Assembly (NCBI RefSeq): GCF_000214215.1
Contig: NC_015559.1
Location: 2,467,001-2,531,000 of the forward strand
DNA: 64,000 nt
Direction: 5' to 3'
Source: Marinomonas posidonica IVIA-Po-181
GTDB taxonomy: Bacteria; Pseudomonadota; Gammaproteobacteria; Pseudomonadales; Marinomonadaceae
In this document: one piece after another, positions 44,157-53,486 of the stretch
Layout: every line of letters starts with the position of its first letter
Numbering within the stretch: the stretch's first letter is position 1
Made by a program: the position numbers and the translations under genes
Notes under the pieces: model-generated
What the model saw: only the letters and a program-made list of their open reading frames with translations
The model's database searches: none
What the model was told of the DNA's origin: nothing

Positions 44157-44263
44157 ATATAACGTCTCACTAAGAAGCAAAACAGTTTGTTTGGGCCGGT
44201 TGTTGCGTCGTTTGCAAGAACCGGTACAACTCTGTTTTGTCTGACTTCAGTGACTTGTTAGCT
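44157..44263 (-). repeat. attC site (107 bp)
   Basis: Left edge ATATAACGTCTCACTAAG, right edge CAGTGACTTGTTAGCT. GTTAGC matches the reverse complement of GCTAAC at 44562. Arms GAAGCAAAACAG and CTCTGTTTTGTCTGAC, and GGGCCGGTTGT with AAGAACCGGTACAAC, pair. Confidence 0.85.
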
Positions 44264-44374
44264 GGCAACCATCCGAGCGCACAATTTAATGCTACCTCTT
44301 AAAGTTACCGCCAAAACCGCACCAAAGCAGAATTCCACAGTGAAACAATTTTTAATTAATAATTCATGGTTCAT
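44258..44374 (-). CDS. 38-residue peptide in an otherwise gene-less cassette
   Basis: An ATG at 44374 opens a 38-codon frame (MNHELLIKNCFTVEFCFGAV then LAVTLRGSIKLCARMVAS) whose TAA stop is part of the attC core CTAACAAG, exactly as in the larger cassette genes. No good ribosome-binding site is visible. The rest of the cassette (44375-44561) shows no frame of note. It may encode a micro-protein, or the cassette may act through RNA or as a promoter. Confidence 0.35.
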   Translation of the reverse strand: MNHELLIKNCFTVEFCFGAVLAVTLRGSIKLCARMVAS

Positions 44375-44561
44375 TATTAACAGACGAACCTCGACTTTTC
44401 AAAACTAAATAATGGTAAGCCAACGATTTACTTTATTAGCCTACATTTGCAAAACGAACCGAGGATAAATTTCAAACTAGGGAATGATGGAAATAATGCT
44501 GATACTTGGTGCAGAATACATTCCATTGTTTGAACAAAAAACCTTAACCTATCTTTGCCAC

Positions 44562-44632
44562 GCTAACGCCCGCAACAGCGGAATATTAGGAGCGCAGCGA
44601 GTAATTTTTCCGACTGCTTGCGCTTGTTAAAG
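44562..44632 (-). repeat. attC site (71 bp)
   Basis: Left edge GCTAACGCCCGCAACAGCGG, right edge CTTGCGCTTGTTAAAG. GTTAAAG is the reverse complement of CTTTAAC at 45494. The inside GGAGCGCAGCGAGTAATTTT is almost identical to that of the attC at 37109. Confidence 0.88.
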
Positions 44633-45469
44633 CTAAGCCATCTTTCGCTCAATCATTCTTATTCTTTCAATCGCATGGCGAGTCAAATCACCTTCATCAT
44701 CGATGAGACCATGCATCTCAAGATCCCTTATAGCTTCTCGGGGAAGATCATTTTTTAACTTTCTGAAAATATTTCTATAACTTGATAAAGGTGATTTCAA
44801 CGAGATTTCCGGATCTCTTACATCAGAAAAACGCCTAACCAAATATTGAAGCACTTCAAAAGGACCCTCTCCATGTTTCATTTCGTTCATATGCATGATT
44901 TTTTGTAGGCGTCTTGCCTCTAATTTTGATTCTTCAAGGTCCCGGTTTAGCATTTCCATGTGCTCAAAAAGTGCTGTTTTCTCGCTTTCTACGAGATGTG
45001 CTTTTTGTGCAAGTTCTTCTAGAGTTTTACGCTGTTCAGCCTCTTTTTTCTTAATTTCTTCATTCTCTTTTTCGATTTCCTCCATGGCTTTAGCGGAGTC
45101 AAAAGGTAGTTTATCAAATCGATCTCGGATACCTGTGTACCCTTCATCTAAGTGCCTCAGTCTCTCTCCAAACCCTGCTTCCATTCGGCCTAATATTTCT
45201 GAGACATCCTTTGTAAATGCGTATGAATTATCATAGAAGCGATTACTAGTGTCTGTAGCCTTAAAGTAAAAAGCTACTGATAAAGCAATAGCAAAGAATG
45301 CGACTAACATTGAAAGCAAATCAGTAAACCCAAATTCTTTAATATTAAGTGACAAGTCAATGCTGAATAGTTTGTACGAAAGGACACCAAAAAATATTAA
45401 TACGACTAAATCCCTTACATTCCTTAACGACAATATTGACGGTATATTCTCTTTAGCTTTATCAGTCAC
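44633..45469 (-). CDS. Membrane-anchored coiled-coil protein of unknown function (cassette gene)
   Basis: A 278-residue protein: two membrane helices (about 20-37 and 48-69), then a linker, a long Glu/Lys-rich coiled coil (about 118-195; MEEIEKENEEIKKKEAEQRK then TLEELAQKAHLVESEKTAL), and a helical C-terminal domain (205-278; EVLQYLVRRFSDVRDPEISL). I do not recognise the family. A membrane-tethered sensor or scaffold is a fair guess, and such architectures occur in defence and stress proteins. Stop codon at the attC core. Confidence 0.72.
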   Translation of the reverse strand: MTDKAKENIPSILSLRNVRDLVVLIFFGVLSYKLFSIDLSLNIKEFGFTDLLSMLVAFFAIALSVAFYFKATDTSNRFYDNSYAFTKDVSEILGRMEAGFGERLRHLDEGYTGIRDRFDKLPFDSAKAMEEIEKENEEIKKKEAEQRKTLEELAQKAHLVESEKTALFEHMEMLNRDLEESKLEARRLQKIMHMNEMKHGEGPFEVLQYLVRRFSDVRDPEISLKSPLSSYRNIFRKLKNDLPREAIRDLEMHGLIDDEGDLTRHAIERIRMIERKMA

Positions 45470-45493
45470 TTATTTTCTCCTTGGTATTGTTCG

Positions 45494-45585
45494 CTTTAAC
45501 GCTTTGCTAAGCGGTAAATAATGGTTGGCTATAATCGCGAAGCGATGGCCAACTGTTATTTTTCCGTTTGAGCAACTTGCTATAC
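45494..45585 (-). repeat. attC site (about 92 bp)
   Basis: Left edge CTTTAACGCTTTGCTAAGCG, right edge GAGCAACTTGCTATAC. GCTATAC is a one-base variant of GTTATAC, the reverse complement of GTATAAC at 45846 that starts this cassette. Confidence 0.78.
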
Positions 45586-45588
45586 AAC

Positions 45589-45825
45589 TTATTTAATTTC
45601 GTAAATTGCTTGAGATGCACTCATGAACTTATGAATTTTATTACCTTTAATCTCAAACTCAGCTTGAGACGCACTCATATACTTATGAATACGATTACCT
45701 TTGATTTGATATACAGGTTGTGACGCTCTCATATATTCATGAATTTTATCACCACGAATTTCATAAATAGCTTGGCTTGCGCTCATGTACTTATAAATTC
45801 TTTTTCCATCATATTCAGTTGACAT
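45589..45825 (-). CDS. Four-times-repeated 18-residue-motif protein (cassette gene)
   Basis: A 78-residue protein made almost only of four 18-residue repeats with consensus G(N/D)(K/R)IHKYMSASQA.YEIK. The DNA repeats every 54 bp as well. The alternating pattern suggests two short beta strands per unit, hence a small four-bladed or four-petal fold, reminiscent of '4-fold beta flower' proteins, which I recall only by name. The ATG at 45825 has AAGGA nine bases upstream. It is the first cassette at the right edge of the array. Confidence 0.72.
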   Translation of the reverse strand: MSTEYDGKRIYKYMSASQAIYEIRGDKIHEYMRASQPVYQIKGNRIHKYMSASQAEFEIKGNKIHKFMSASQAIYEIK

Positions 45826-45840
45826 AAACACATATCCTTA

Positions 45841-45886
45841 GAGTTGTATAACATTTTAATAGTGCGCATGCGCGTTTAGACAACTC
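45841..45886. repeat. 46-bp palindrome at the right edge of the cassette array
   Basis: GAGTTGTATAAC (45841-45852) and GTTTAGACAACTC (45874-45886) are inverted copies around GTGCGCATGCGC. It contains the start heptamer (GTATAAC) of the first cassette and looks like a minimal attC left by a lost cassette, not like an attI. Confidence 0.6.
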
Positions 45887-46059
45887 AAAGACTTTACCAA
45901 TACCTTTATAAATAACTGATAAAAAAAGTTTTTATCAAGATATCAACAAAATCCAAAACTGGAAAAACGAGCATACGCGTTTACACATTTATCCACAGCT
46001 CGTTATTTTTGCTGCGGATATTCTTATCCATTGATACTAAAAGACTTTTTATTTTTCTA

Positions 46060-46112
46060 CCAGCGCAAACGCGCAATACTGTGATTATTTTTTAGACAAA
46101 ACGAGCCAATCA
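46060..46112. repeat. 53-bp dispersed repeat (copy 2)
   Basis: CCAGCGCAAACGCGCAATAC, then TGTGATTATTTTTTAGACAA and ACGAGCCAATC, match 36476-36528 with about nine changes. One copy is in the array and one just outside its right edge. Confidence 0.55.
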
Positions 46113-46340
46113 TGGGAAAACATGAGGAAACGAACAAGAGACTTGGTTTGGTAAAAATGAACTTGTCTGATTACGCTACGTTGATCGCTCCATTCGCAAC
46201 CTCAAACAATGTATGACTGAAAAAAGAGATAATGAGTTTCTTGAGATAATCCTCGACACGCTTTTTATGCAGTGAAGGATTGCGCGAAAGGATTGAAGCG
46301 ATTTTTTGCGTTTTTCTATATATAGTTTTGCGGCGCTAGA

Positions 46341-46402
46341 CAAAAGTTACCCGCCTAGCAGGGCGGAAAAATGCACCTCAAACAAAGCCAATCAGAGGAA
46401 AC
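46341..46402. repeat. 62-bp direct repeat, copy 1
   Basis: CAAAAGTTACCCGCCTAGCA, then GGGCGGAAAAATGC and CAAAGCCAATCAGA. It contains the small hairpin CCGCC-TAGCAG-GGCGG. Copy 2 is at 46736-46796. Confidence 0.7.
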
Positions 46403-46735
46403 AAACTATCTAGCACAGTAAAAACCCATCCTAGCCCTCCCCTTGAAAAACTTTCCTTTCAAAGAGAATGGGAAGGAACACAAAATTTAGTTTGGTATAA
46501 AACACTTTTAAACGTAAAAAGAGGCTATTAGCTCCTCAGCAGAAATCAGTTCGACGCGATCCTGATTGCGCGACCTTATGGTCTCCCCAACTCAGTAACC
46601 GACAGTCCGTTTCCAAGAATAAAAGCCATTCAACACCTTACGATAGAGAACTCTGTGCAGATATAGAAAGTGTCAAAAAGAAACGAGCCCTTATGATTCT
46701 GAAAAAGATCTTTTGGTTACTTTTGCATCGTTTGG

Positions 46736-46796
46736 CAAAAGTTACCCGCCTAGCAGGGCGGAAAAATGCCCCCCCACCCAAAGCCAATCAGAAGCA
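46736..46796. repeat. 62-bp direct repeat, copy 2
   Basis: The same CAAAAGTTACCCGCCTAGCA then GGGCGGAAAAATGC core. Just before it, GGTTACTTTTGC (46715-46726) can pair with GCAAAAGTTACC, making a longer hairpin shortly downstream of the cydC stop. Confidence 0.7.
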
Positions 46797-46849
46797 ACCA
46801 AACCACTCTCGGGAAAAACGAAACCCTCCTCTTAATAAGGGGAAGGAAG

Positions 46850-48505
46850 TTACAACTCAATGACTCTCGCCCCAGCCGACAATGGACTATCAATATGACT
46901 CACAAGTATCAGCATCTCTGGTTTGTAGTCATTATCCAAAGCATGACAAATGCGCTCAATCGTCGCCTTGTCTAAGCCATCAAAGGGTTCGTCCAACAAC
47001 AATAAAGGTGCACTGCGTAATAACAGCCTAGCCAAAACCAAACGCTTACGCTGTCCACCAGAAAGGTCACGACCTTGTGAACTGAGTAAGGTACCGAGTC
47101 CGTTTTCTAAGCCACGTACCCAATCCGAAAGCGCTACCGCGTCGAGTACTGCCCACATGTCTTCGTCCGAGGCTTGTGGGTTCCCCAGCCGTAAGTTGGC
47201 CGCGATGCTTTGTTGAAAGACATAAGGCGATTGCGGCAAGTAGCTAATGTGTTGTTGAAACCCGGTATTGTCGTAGAGTTCACAAGCTTGCTGATTCACA
47301 TAAGCCTTGCCACTGGCCATGCAATCGCCTGCAATGGAAGCCAACAGGGTTGATTTGCCTGTGCCGCTTGCTCCACGCAACCAAAGGCGATCCCCTGATT
47401 GCATCTGGAAATCAATGGGCTGATTGCCCAGTCCGCTCTCGATATGAAAACCACGCCACTCAGTTAACGACAATTGAGTAAGGGATGCCATTGCATGCGA
47501 GACTCTAGCGGATGCGGGTTGCTGTAGTTGATTTAATCGGCGTAACCCAACTTGTGACTGACCTTGCGCCACAAAAGACTGCACCAATGGCAAGACCAAT
47601 TCATTGACCGCCAATAATGCCAATATTAAGCCAACCACCCAAGTACCCTGCACACCTTGCTTTAAATGCCAGACTCCGCTTTGCAGAGAAAAATCCCCTA
47701 GCAACCAGAATACACTGGCCAATAAGACGATGGTGACCAGATACCCCAGTAAACGCCCTAAACTAACCGCTTGCTGTATGGCAAATTCCATGCGACGTTG
47801 GCGTTCATCAAGCTGCTCTAAACGTGCCGCATAATCTTGCCAGTGCCCTCGAATAGTCAAGGTCACTAAAGCGGAGAATAAGCTGACAAATCGACTGCGA
47901 CGATGCACACCCAATATCTGTCCAACATGCACCGCATGACTGGCCATACGACCACACAAATACGGCAGTAAGACTAAATGCCATATGGCGCAAACCGCCA
48001 ACGGCCAAAGTAAGCTTGGGGAGATACAATACACCAACAGACTTACCCCAAGATAACCAAGCAAAGCGTACAACCAAGGTAGAAACACCACCAGCGGCCA
48101 GCGAATGATTTGATCAAGGTCGCTCACCAAGCGTTGCAATAAATCGCCACGGCTTTGTGTGTGTACGCTTGCTGTCTGCTTAGCCACTCGTTGGTCCCAA
48201 ACCCACAGACGTAAGATCCGTAATAACCCCAGTAGATGATTGTGCGCTGTGACCTGTTCACCATAGCGGCCTGCCGTTCGTAAAATGGCAAGTCCACGTA
48301 CGATGGCCCCCGGGGTCAGATAATTGAAGACCAATGCACTGCCCATGGCCGTTGCTAACCCTGCTGCCGAAATAAACCAACCCGACACCCCCAACAAGGC
48401 GACGCCGGCGACACTGGCCGCAACGCCTGTCAACACAGGAATAATAAAGCCCCAAGGGTTGGCTAATAGAAGCCCACGCAAGCTCAACTTAGACGACTTG
48501 TTCAT
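46850..48505 (-). CDS. cydC: CydC subunit of the thiol ABC exporter needed for cytochrome bd assembly
   Basis: A 551-residue half-transporter: six N-terminal membrane helices ([20 protein letters not shown] typical of CydC), then an ATPase domain with Walker [12 protein letters not shown], signature [16 protein letters not shown] and Walker [13 protein letters not shown]. With CydD it exports cysteine/glutathione to the periplasm and is required for cytochrome bd heme insertion. Its start overlaps the cydD stop by 17 bp. Last gene of the cyd operon. Confidence 0.93.
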   Translation of the reverse strand: MNKSSKLSLRGLLLANPWGFIIPVLTGVAASVAGVALLGVSGWFISAAGLATAMGSALVFNYLTPGAIVRGLAILRTAGRYGEQVTAHNHLLGLLRILRLWVWDQRVAKQTASVHTQSRGDLLQRLVSDLDQIIRWPLVVFLPWLYALLGYLGVSLLVYCISPSLLWPLAVCAIWHLVLLPYLCGRMASHAVHVGQILGVHRRSRFVSLFSALVTLTIRGHWQDYAARLEQLDERQRRMEFAIQQAVSLGRLLGYLVTIVLLASVFWLLGDFSLQSGVWHLKQGVQGTWVVGLILALLAVNELVLPLVQSFVAQGQSQVGLRRLNQLQQPASARVSHAMASLTQLSLTEWRGFHIESGLGNQPIDFQMQSGDRLWLRGASGTGKSTLLASIAGDCMASGKAYVNQQACELYDNTGFQQHISYLPQSPYVFQQSIAANLRLGNPQASDEDMWAVLDAVALSDWVRGLENGLGTLLSSQGRDLSGGQRKRLVLARLLLRSAPLLLLDEPFDGLDKATIERICHALDNDYKPEMLILVSHIDSPLSAGARVIEL

Positions 48506-50225
48506 GCAGACCTCCGTGCTCTAACACCCAATGCTTATCGGCCCAATGTATAGGATGAGTGTCATGACTGACCATCAATAATGTCTTACCTTGTGAGACT
48601 TTTTCTAAGGTTTCCAGCACCGCGTCGGCCGTCTCTGTGTCCAGACCAGAACAAGGCTCGTCTAACAACCACACCTCAGCCTTAGACAACATGGCGCGGG
48701 CAATGGATAGACGTTGCATTTGCCCACCTGACAAGCCGCTGCCCAGTTCTGTTAAAGGTGTGTCTAACCCCTTTGGCAACGCCTTGATAAAGGCCTCGCA
48801 CTGACTGTCTCGCAAGGCTGCTTGTATGGCACTGTCACTCGGTGGTGTGATGCCTAGTAAGAGGTTACGACGAATGCTGCCGTTGACCCATTCTGGGGTT
48901 TGCGGTAACCAAGCTAGCTTGCTTCGCCAAATGCTTAGGTCCAGTTGATCGAATGGTTTTCCTTTGACAAACAACTGGCCTTGATAGCCTTCTTCAAAGC
49001 CCAGCAATAAGTGCAGTAAACTGGATTTACCCACACCAGAGACTCCGCTCAACCACACTCGTTCACCTTGCTGAATGTCCGCCGTAATCGGCGCAAGGCG
49101 CTGACGGCCCGTTTCATGCCAAGCCAGTTGATAAAACGACAAATAAGACAATTGCACGCTACTTGGTGTGTATTCTGTTGTCACAACCTGAGCCTTCTGA
49201 ACCGACAAAGGCGTGTTCAAAATACTCATCAGGTCGGTCGCGGCGGCCTCGGCCTTTTGTTTGGCGTGGTAATCATTGCCCAGCTGACGCAATGGCAGAT
49301 AAAACTCCGGCGCTAGTAATAATAGAAACATGGCTTGCGTTAAGGTCACTGGCGCAACACCAACCTGCCAAGGAAGGATTTCCAACAGCCCTAAACCTAA
49401 ATACAAGGCAATCATGGCAATGGCGAGCGAGGCAAACAACTCTAAAGTCGCCGTTGATAGGAAGGCCAATAACAGCACACCCATGGTGGTTTTTTGATAC
49501 ACCTGAGCACTGTAGGACAAACGCTCTCGCGCTTCGCCGGTGCGATCCAAGCGTTTTAGCTCAGCCAATCCCTGACTAAGGTCCATAAACTGATTCGACA
49601 GCATGGCCAACACGTTAAATTGACGACGGTTGGCTTGAGCGGCTTTATGACCGACAAAAATCATAAACACAATCACCAAAGGGGCGGTGATCATAAACAC
49701 CCAAAAGGCAACCCAAGACACAGGGATGACAGACAGTAAAATCACACATGGAATCAGCGTCACCATAAAAACTTGTGGCTTGTAACGACTGTAATAATCG
49801 TCCAACGCGTCCACTTGTTCGTACACTCGCGTGGATAAGGCCGCGTCTTCTTCAATGCGCAAACGCGCTGGGCCAAGTTGTGTGAGATGGGAAATCAATT
49901 TGTGCCGTAAGCCATAGCGAATGTGTCGACTGGCAGACGCACAAACGCGCTCTCGACCATAATTAGCCAGAGCGCGCAGTAGCAAAGCAAATAACGCCAA
50001 CATCAGGAAGAAGATAGAAAACTCTTGGCTTAGTACCATGTCCGAAAAGACATTGGCAAAAGCCCAGGCTTGAAGCACCAACGCCACAGCAAACAGCGCT
50101 CCGAACCCTTGCGCAAGCCGATAACGTTTCGCTTGCTGGTTCGCCAAATCCCCCAGAAACATCGCTTCGGGGGGTTTCACTCGTGTCGCTTTTTTAGCGC
50201 GGGAGACTTCGTTACTTCCTGCCAT
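48489..50225 (-). CDS. cydD: CydD subunit of the thiol ABC exporter
   Basis: A 578-residue half-transporter with six membrane helices and an ATPase domain: Walker [17 protein letters not shown], signature [16 protein letters not shown], Walker [42 protein letters not shown] is the CydD-type coupling region. It starts 5 bp after the cydX stop and overlaps cydC, which fixes one transcription unit. Confidence 0.93.
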   Translation of the reverse strand: MAGSNEVSRAKKATRVKPPEAMFLGDLANQQAKRYRLAQGFGALFAVALVLQAWAFANVFSDMVLSQEFSIFFLMLALFALLLRALANYGRERVCASASRHIRYGLRHKLISHLTQLGPARLRIEEDAALSTRVYEQVDALDDYYSRYKPQVFMVTLIPCVILLSVIPVSWVAFWVFMITAPLVIVFMIFVGHKAAQANRRQFNVLAMLSNQFMDLSQGLAELKRLDRTGEARERLSYSAQVYQKTTMGVLLLAFLSTATLELFASLAIAMIALYLGLGLLEILPWQVGVAPVTLTQAMFLLLLAPEFYLPLRQLGNDYHAKQKAEAAATDLMSILNTPLSVQKAQVVTTEYTPSSVQLSYLSFYQLAWHETGRQRLAPITADIQQGERVWLSGVSGVGKSSLLHLLLGFEEGYQGQLFVKGKPFDQLDLSIWRSKLAWLPQTPEWVNGSIRRNLLLGITPPSDSAIQAALRDSQCEAFIKALPKGLDTPLTELGSGLSGGQMQRLSIARAMLSKAEVWLLDEPCSGLDTETADAVLETLEKVSQGKTLLMVSHDTHPIHWADKHWVLEHGGLHEQVV

Positions 50226-50230
50226 AAACG

Positions 50231-50341
50231 TTAGTGTTGCTCCTCTTCACCTTCGTAACCATTAAACTCTAACCATACGGCATTAATAATACCGAAAGAG
50301 CAGGCCAATAAAATGCCTAGAATCCAAGCAAAATACCACAT
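50231..50341 (-). CDS. cydX: CydX small subunit of cytochrome bd oxidase
   Basis: A 36-residue one-helix protein (MWYFAWILGILLACSFGIIN then AVWLEFNGYEGEEEQH), the classical CydX/YbgT pattern 'MWYFAWILG'. It stabilises the CydAB hemes. AGGAG lies upstream of the ATG at 50341. It lies between cydB and cydD. Confidence 0.95.
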   Translation of the reverse strand: MWYFAWILGILLACSFGIINAVWLEFNGYEGEEEQH

Positions 50342-50445
50342 GATGCATTCTCCTGTGTGATGACTTGGTGAAGCGCTTAGCGCCTCACCTTATCAATCAT
50401 AATTGTTGTTTATACTTTAGCCTTTTTGACTTTTGGTCTTATTGG

Positions 50446-51582
50446 CTAGTACAAAGAGTGTTTGTTGTTTTCAATGTGTTCTTTATTCAAACGACCATAC
50501 ATGACGATGTAGCTCCACAAGGTATAGCCCAGTACGATTGGCACAAAGATGCAAGCCACAACAAACATGATCATCATGGTGTTCTCACTAGAGGTCGCAT
50601 CCCACATAGTCAAACTCATGCTTGGAAAGCTTGAAGATGGCATTAAGAATGGGAACATAGAACCGCCCGCCGTCACTATGATGCCCGCGATGCCCAATGA
50701 TGAACTCAAGAAAGCCAATCCACCTTTACGTTTCAGACCCGCCAAGGCCGCCATTAACATACCGGCAACGCCGATCACTGGAGCCAAAATCAAAGCCGGT
50801 ACTTTAGTGTAATTTGCCAACCAAGCGCCGGATTGCACTTCAGCGGTTTTCATTAATGGCGTCATGGCTTCATTACCATTCACCACACTGGTAATCACAT
50901 AGCCATCAATACCATAGGCTAACCAAACGCCCGCCAAGATGAAGATGACTGCTGCAAGGAACCCAGTCACCGCTGTCGACATACCAGACTTACGCAATAG
51001 CTCACCTTCGGTCTTCATCAACAACCAAGCACCGCCTTGAGTCACTAGCATCATCAAGCTAACCAAACCACATAGAATCGCAAAAGGGTTTAGCAAGGCA
51101 AAGAAAGAACCGGTGTAAGTCACCCGTAGGTATTCATCAAACTGGAATGGCACCCCTTGAAACAGGTTACCGAACGCCACACCGAAAATGATTGGTGGTA
51201 CCGCTGAACCAAATACAATGCCCCAGTCCCAGCTATTACGCCATTTAGAGCTCTCTAATTTTGAACGGTAGTCAAAGCCAATAGGACGAAAGAACAAGGC
51301 CGCTAACACCAACATCATGGCAAAGTAAAAACCTGAGAAGGACGTTGCGTATACTACAGGCCAAGCGGCAAATAAGGCACCACCTGCGGTAATGAACCAC
51401 ACTTGGTTACCGTCCCAATGAGGCGCGATGGAATTGATCATGATACGACGCTCAGCATCGTTACCACCGATCACTTTCAACAAGCTCCCCACGCCCATGT
51501 CAAAGCCATCTGTTACCGAGAAGCCAATCAGCAAAACACCGACCAACACCCACCAAATGATTTTTAATAATTCGTAATCCAT
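50446..51582 (-). CDS. cydB: Cytochrome bd ubiquinol oxidase subunit II
   Basis: A 378-residue membrane protein with about nine helices. MDYELLKIIWWVLVGVLLIGFSVTDGFDMGVG is the family start, and SIAPHWDGNQVWFITAGGALFAAWP the conserved block near residue 50. It starts 1 bp after the cydA stop. It forms the high-affinity terminal oxidase with CydA. Confidence 0.96.
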   Translation of the reverse strand: MDYELLKIIWWVLVGVLLIGFSVTDGFDMGVGSLLKVIGGNDAERRIMINSIAPHWDGNQVWFITAGGALFAAWPVVYATSFSGFYFAMMLVLAALFFRPIGFDYRSKLESSKWRNSWDWGIVFGSAVPPIIFGVAFGNLFQGVPFQFDEYLRVTYTGSFFALLNPFAILCGLVSLMMLVTQGGAWLLMKTEGELLRKSGMSTAVTGFLAAVIFILAGVWLAYGIDGYVITSVVNGNEAMTPLMKTAEVQSGAWLANYTKVPALILAPVIGVAGMLMAALAGLKRKGGLAFLSSSLGIAGIIVTAGGSMFPFLMPSSSFPSMSLTMWDATSSENTMMIMFVVACIFVPIVLGYTLWSYIVMYGRLNKEHIENNKHSLY

Positions 51583-51583
51583 C

Positions 51584-53158
51584 TTATACCCCTTGCTTCA
51601 ACTGATCGGCTTCTTGTTCAAGAGCGTAACGTCCAGTATGTAGACTGGAAGGCCCTTGCTTCGAAAAACGAATCATCAAGTACATCTCTGCCACTAAGAA
51701 GGCGGTGTACAGAACGGTGAAACCAATGATAGTGAGCCAGATTTCTCCAGCAGTAAGATTGGACACTGCGACGTGAACTGGCAATACCTCACCAATCGCC
51801 CAGGGTTGACGACCATATTCGGCAATAAACCAACCTGTCTCGCAAGCAATCCAAGGCAATGGCAAGCTCATCACGAACAGCTTCAGCAAGGTACGGTTCT
51901 GACCAATACGGCGACGGGCATTCTGGTAGAAAGCCACCGCAAACATCAACAGCATTAGGAAGCCACACGCCACCATGATGCGGAATGAGAAGAACAAAGG
52001 CGCGACTTTTGGAATGGAATACTCGACTGCCATATCGATGTCTTCTGGCGTAACACGGTTAATGTCTTCATTAAACGCGGTCACCAAGAGACCATAGCCG
52101 AGGTCGTCTTTCACTTTATCAAAGTTTTCCAGCACCAATGGGTCTTCATTACCGTTACGCAGTTCTTCAAGTAACTGGTTGGCATAGATGCCATTAATAA
52201 TGCGCTGACGGTTATGCTCTTTCAGATCTTTAATGCCCATCACTTCTTCGTCTAAAGAACGAGTGGCAATTAAGCCCATTAAGCCTGGTATGTGCAACGC
52301 AAACTCCGTCTCTTCAAGCTCTTGGTTAGGGAAGCCAATAACAGTGAAAGGCGCTGGCGCTTCGTGGGTTTCCCACTCGGCTTCAACCGCTGCCAATTTC
52401 ACTTTTTGCACTTCACCCAACTCGTAACCTGACTCATCACCCAAGATGATAACGCTCAACACAGACGCCAAACCAAACGCTGAAGCAATGGCAAAAGAAC
52501 GACGTGCAAACGCAAGATCACGCCCTTTCAGCAGATAGTAGCTGGAAATCGCTAGGACAAATACGGCACCCGTGGTGTAACCGGCGGATACAGTGTGAAC
52601 AAACTTCACTTGCGCCACAGGATTCAATAATAGAGCACCGAAATCCACCAATTCCATTCGCATGGTTTCGTAGTTGAATGCAGAGCCCACTGGGTTTTGC
52701 ATCCAACCGTTGGCAATCAAGATCCATAATGCCGATAAGTTAGAACCCAATGCCACCAGCCAAGTCACCATTAAGTGCTTAACCTTGCTCAAACGGTCCC
52801 AACCGAAGAAGAACAAGCCGACCAAAGTTGACTCTAAGAAGAAGGCCATCAAGCCTTCAATGGCAAGGGGTGCGCCGAAAATGTCACCCACATAATGAGA
52901 GTAGTATGACCAGTTAGTTCCGAACTGAAACTCCATTGTCAAACCTGTTGTGACCCCCAAGGCAAAGTTAATTCCGAACAACTTGCCCCAGAACTTCACC
53001 ATGTCTTTGTAAATTTGCTTGCCCGTGATCACATAAACTGACTCCATGATCGCAAGCAAAAAGGACATCCCCAATGTCAAAGGGACAAACAAAAAGTGGT
53101 ACAGCGCAGTAAGAGCAAACTGAAACCGCGATAAATCCACTACAGCTTCGTTAATCAT
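51584..53158 (-). CDS. cydA: Cytochrome bd ubiquinol oxidase subunit I
   Basis: A 524-residue heme-binding subunit. [27 protein letters not shown] holds the heme ligand His21; [13 protein letters not shown] is the conserved quinol-side motif and a long Q-loop-containing region lies around residues 250-340. It reduces oxygen to water at micro-oxic levels without pumping protons. The operon is preceded by an FNR-like box at 53311. Confidence 0.96.
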   Translation of the reverse strand: MINEAVVDLSRFQFALTALYHFLFVPLTLGMSFLLAIMESVYVITGKQIYKDMVKFWGKLFGINFALGVTTGLTMEFQFGTNWSYYSHYVGDIFGAPLAIEGLMAFFLESTLVGLFFFGWDRLSKVKHLMVTWLVALGSNLSALWILIANGWMQNPVGSAFNYETMRMELVDFGALLLNPVAQVKFVHTVSAGYTTGAVFVLAISSYYLLKGRDLAFARRSFAIASAFGLASVLSVIILGDESGYELGEVQKVKLAAVEAEWETHEAPAPFTVIGFPNQELEETEFALHIPGLMGLIATRSLDEEVMGIKDLKEHNRQRIINGIYANQLLEELRNGNEDPLVLENFDKVKDDLGYGLLVTAFNEDINRVTPEDIDMAVEYSIPKVAPLFFSFRIMVACGFLMLLMFAVAFYQNARRRIGQNRTLLKLFVMSLPLPWIACETGWFIAEYGRQPWAIGEVLPVHVAVSNLTAGEIWLTIIGFTVLYTAFLVAEMYLMIRFSKQGPSSLHTGRYALEQEADQLKQGV

Positions 53159-53486
53159 ATGACTTCAACCCATTCATTTGATTGAGAAAAAGGCGTTTGT
53201 CGACACATTCTGGCACAGTGTTCTTTTTATCTAACGCCCACCGAAGCCCCAAAAATGAGATCAGGGCTTACTATAAGAATGGATTATGATTGCTGTTGAA
53301 TTTTGAAACATTGCTGTAGATCAATATAAAGAGATTGAAAGCAATAAGCAGGAAAGACGCCTCTATGAAAGTAAAGAACAATGCTTATTGTTAATGATGA
53401 TGTACAATCTCTAACTTTATCGAACAAGTGGTCGCGGATGACCCTTACTTTTTGCTAATGCATTTTTGCAATACGGAAATCAATTC
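53159..53486. promoter_or_regulatory. Divergent promoter region of cydA and the lipoprotein hydrolase, with an FNR-like box
   Basis: TTGCTGTAGATCAA at 53311-53324 differs by one base from the FNR/Anr site TTGATNNNNATCAA and lies about 155 bp before cydA. FNR or ArcA control of cyd operons is well known, so this is a reasonable operator. No other clear site was found. Confidence 0.5.

Larger units (their letters stand above)
45887..46849. other. About 960-bp gene-free region between the cassette array and the cyd operon
   Basis: No integrase, attI or other gene is visible here. It contains a 53-bp repeat (46060-46112) shared with 36476-36528 and a pair of direct repeats (46341-46402, 46736-46796). 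Reading frames are short on both strands. Confidence 0.7.

Noticed and set aside
45589..45831. The 54-bp tandem repeats as a CRISPR or VNTR array
   Set aside because: The units are contiguous, have no spacers and keep one reading frame with a ribosome-binding site, so they are coding repeats.
35021..45886. Prophage or transposon origin of the AT-rich block
   Set aside because: There are no structural, lysis or transposase genes, and the regularly spaced attC sites with matching heptamers explain the block better as integron cassettes.
49163..49579. 138-codon plus-strand frame inside cydD
   Set aside because: Antisense to a complete ABC transporter gene with all motifs; no start signal.
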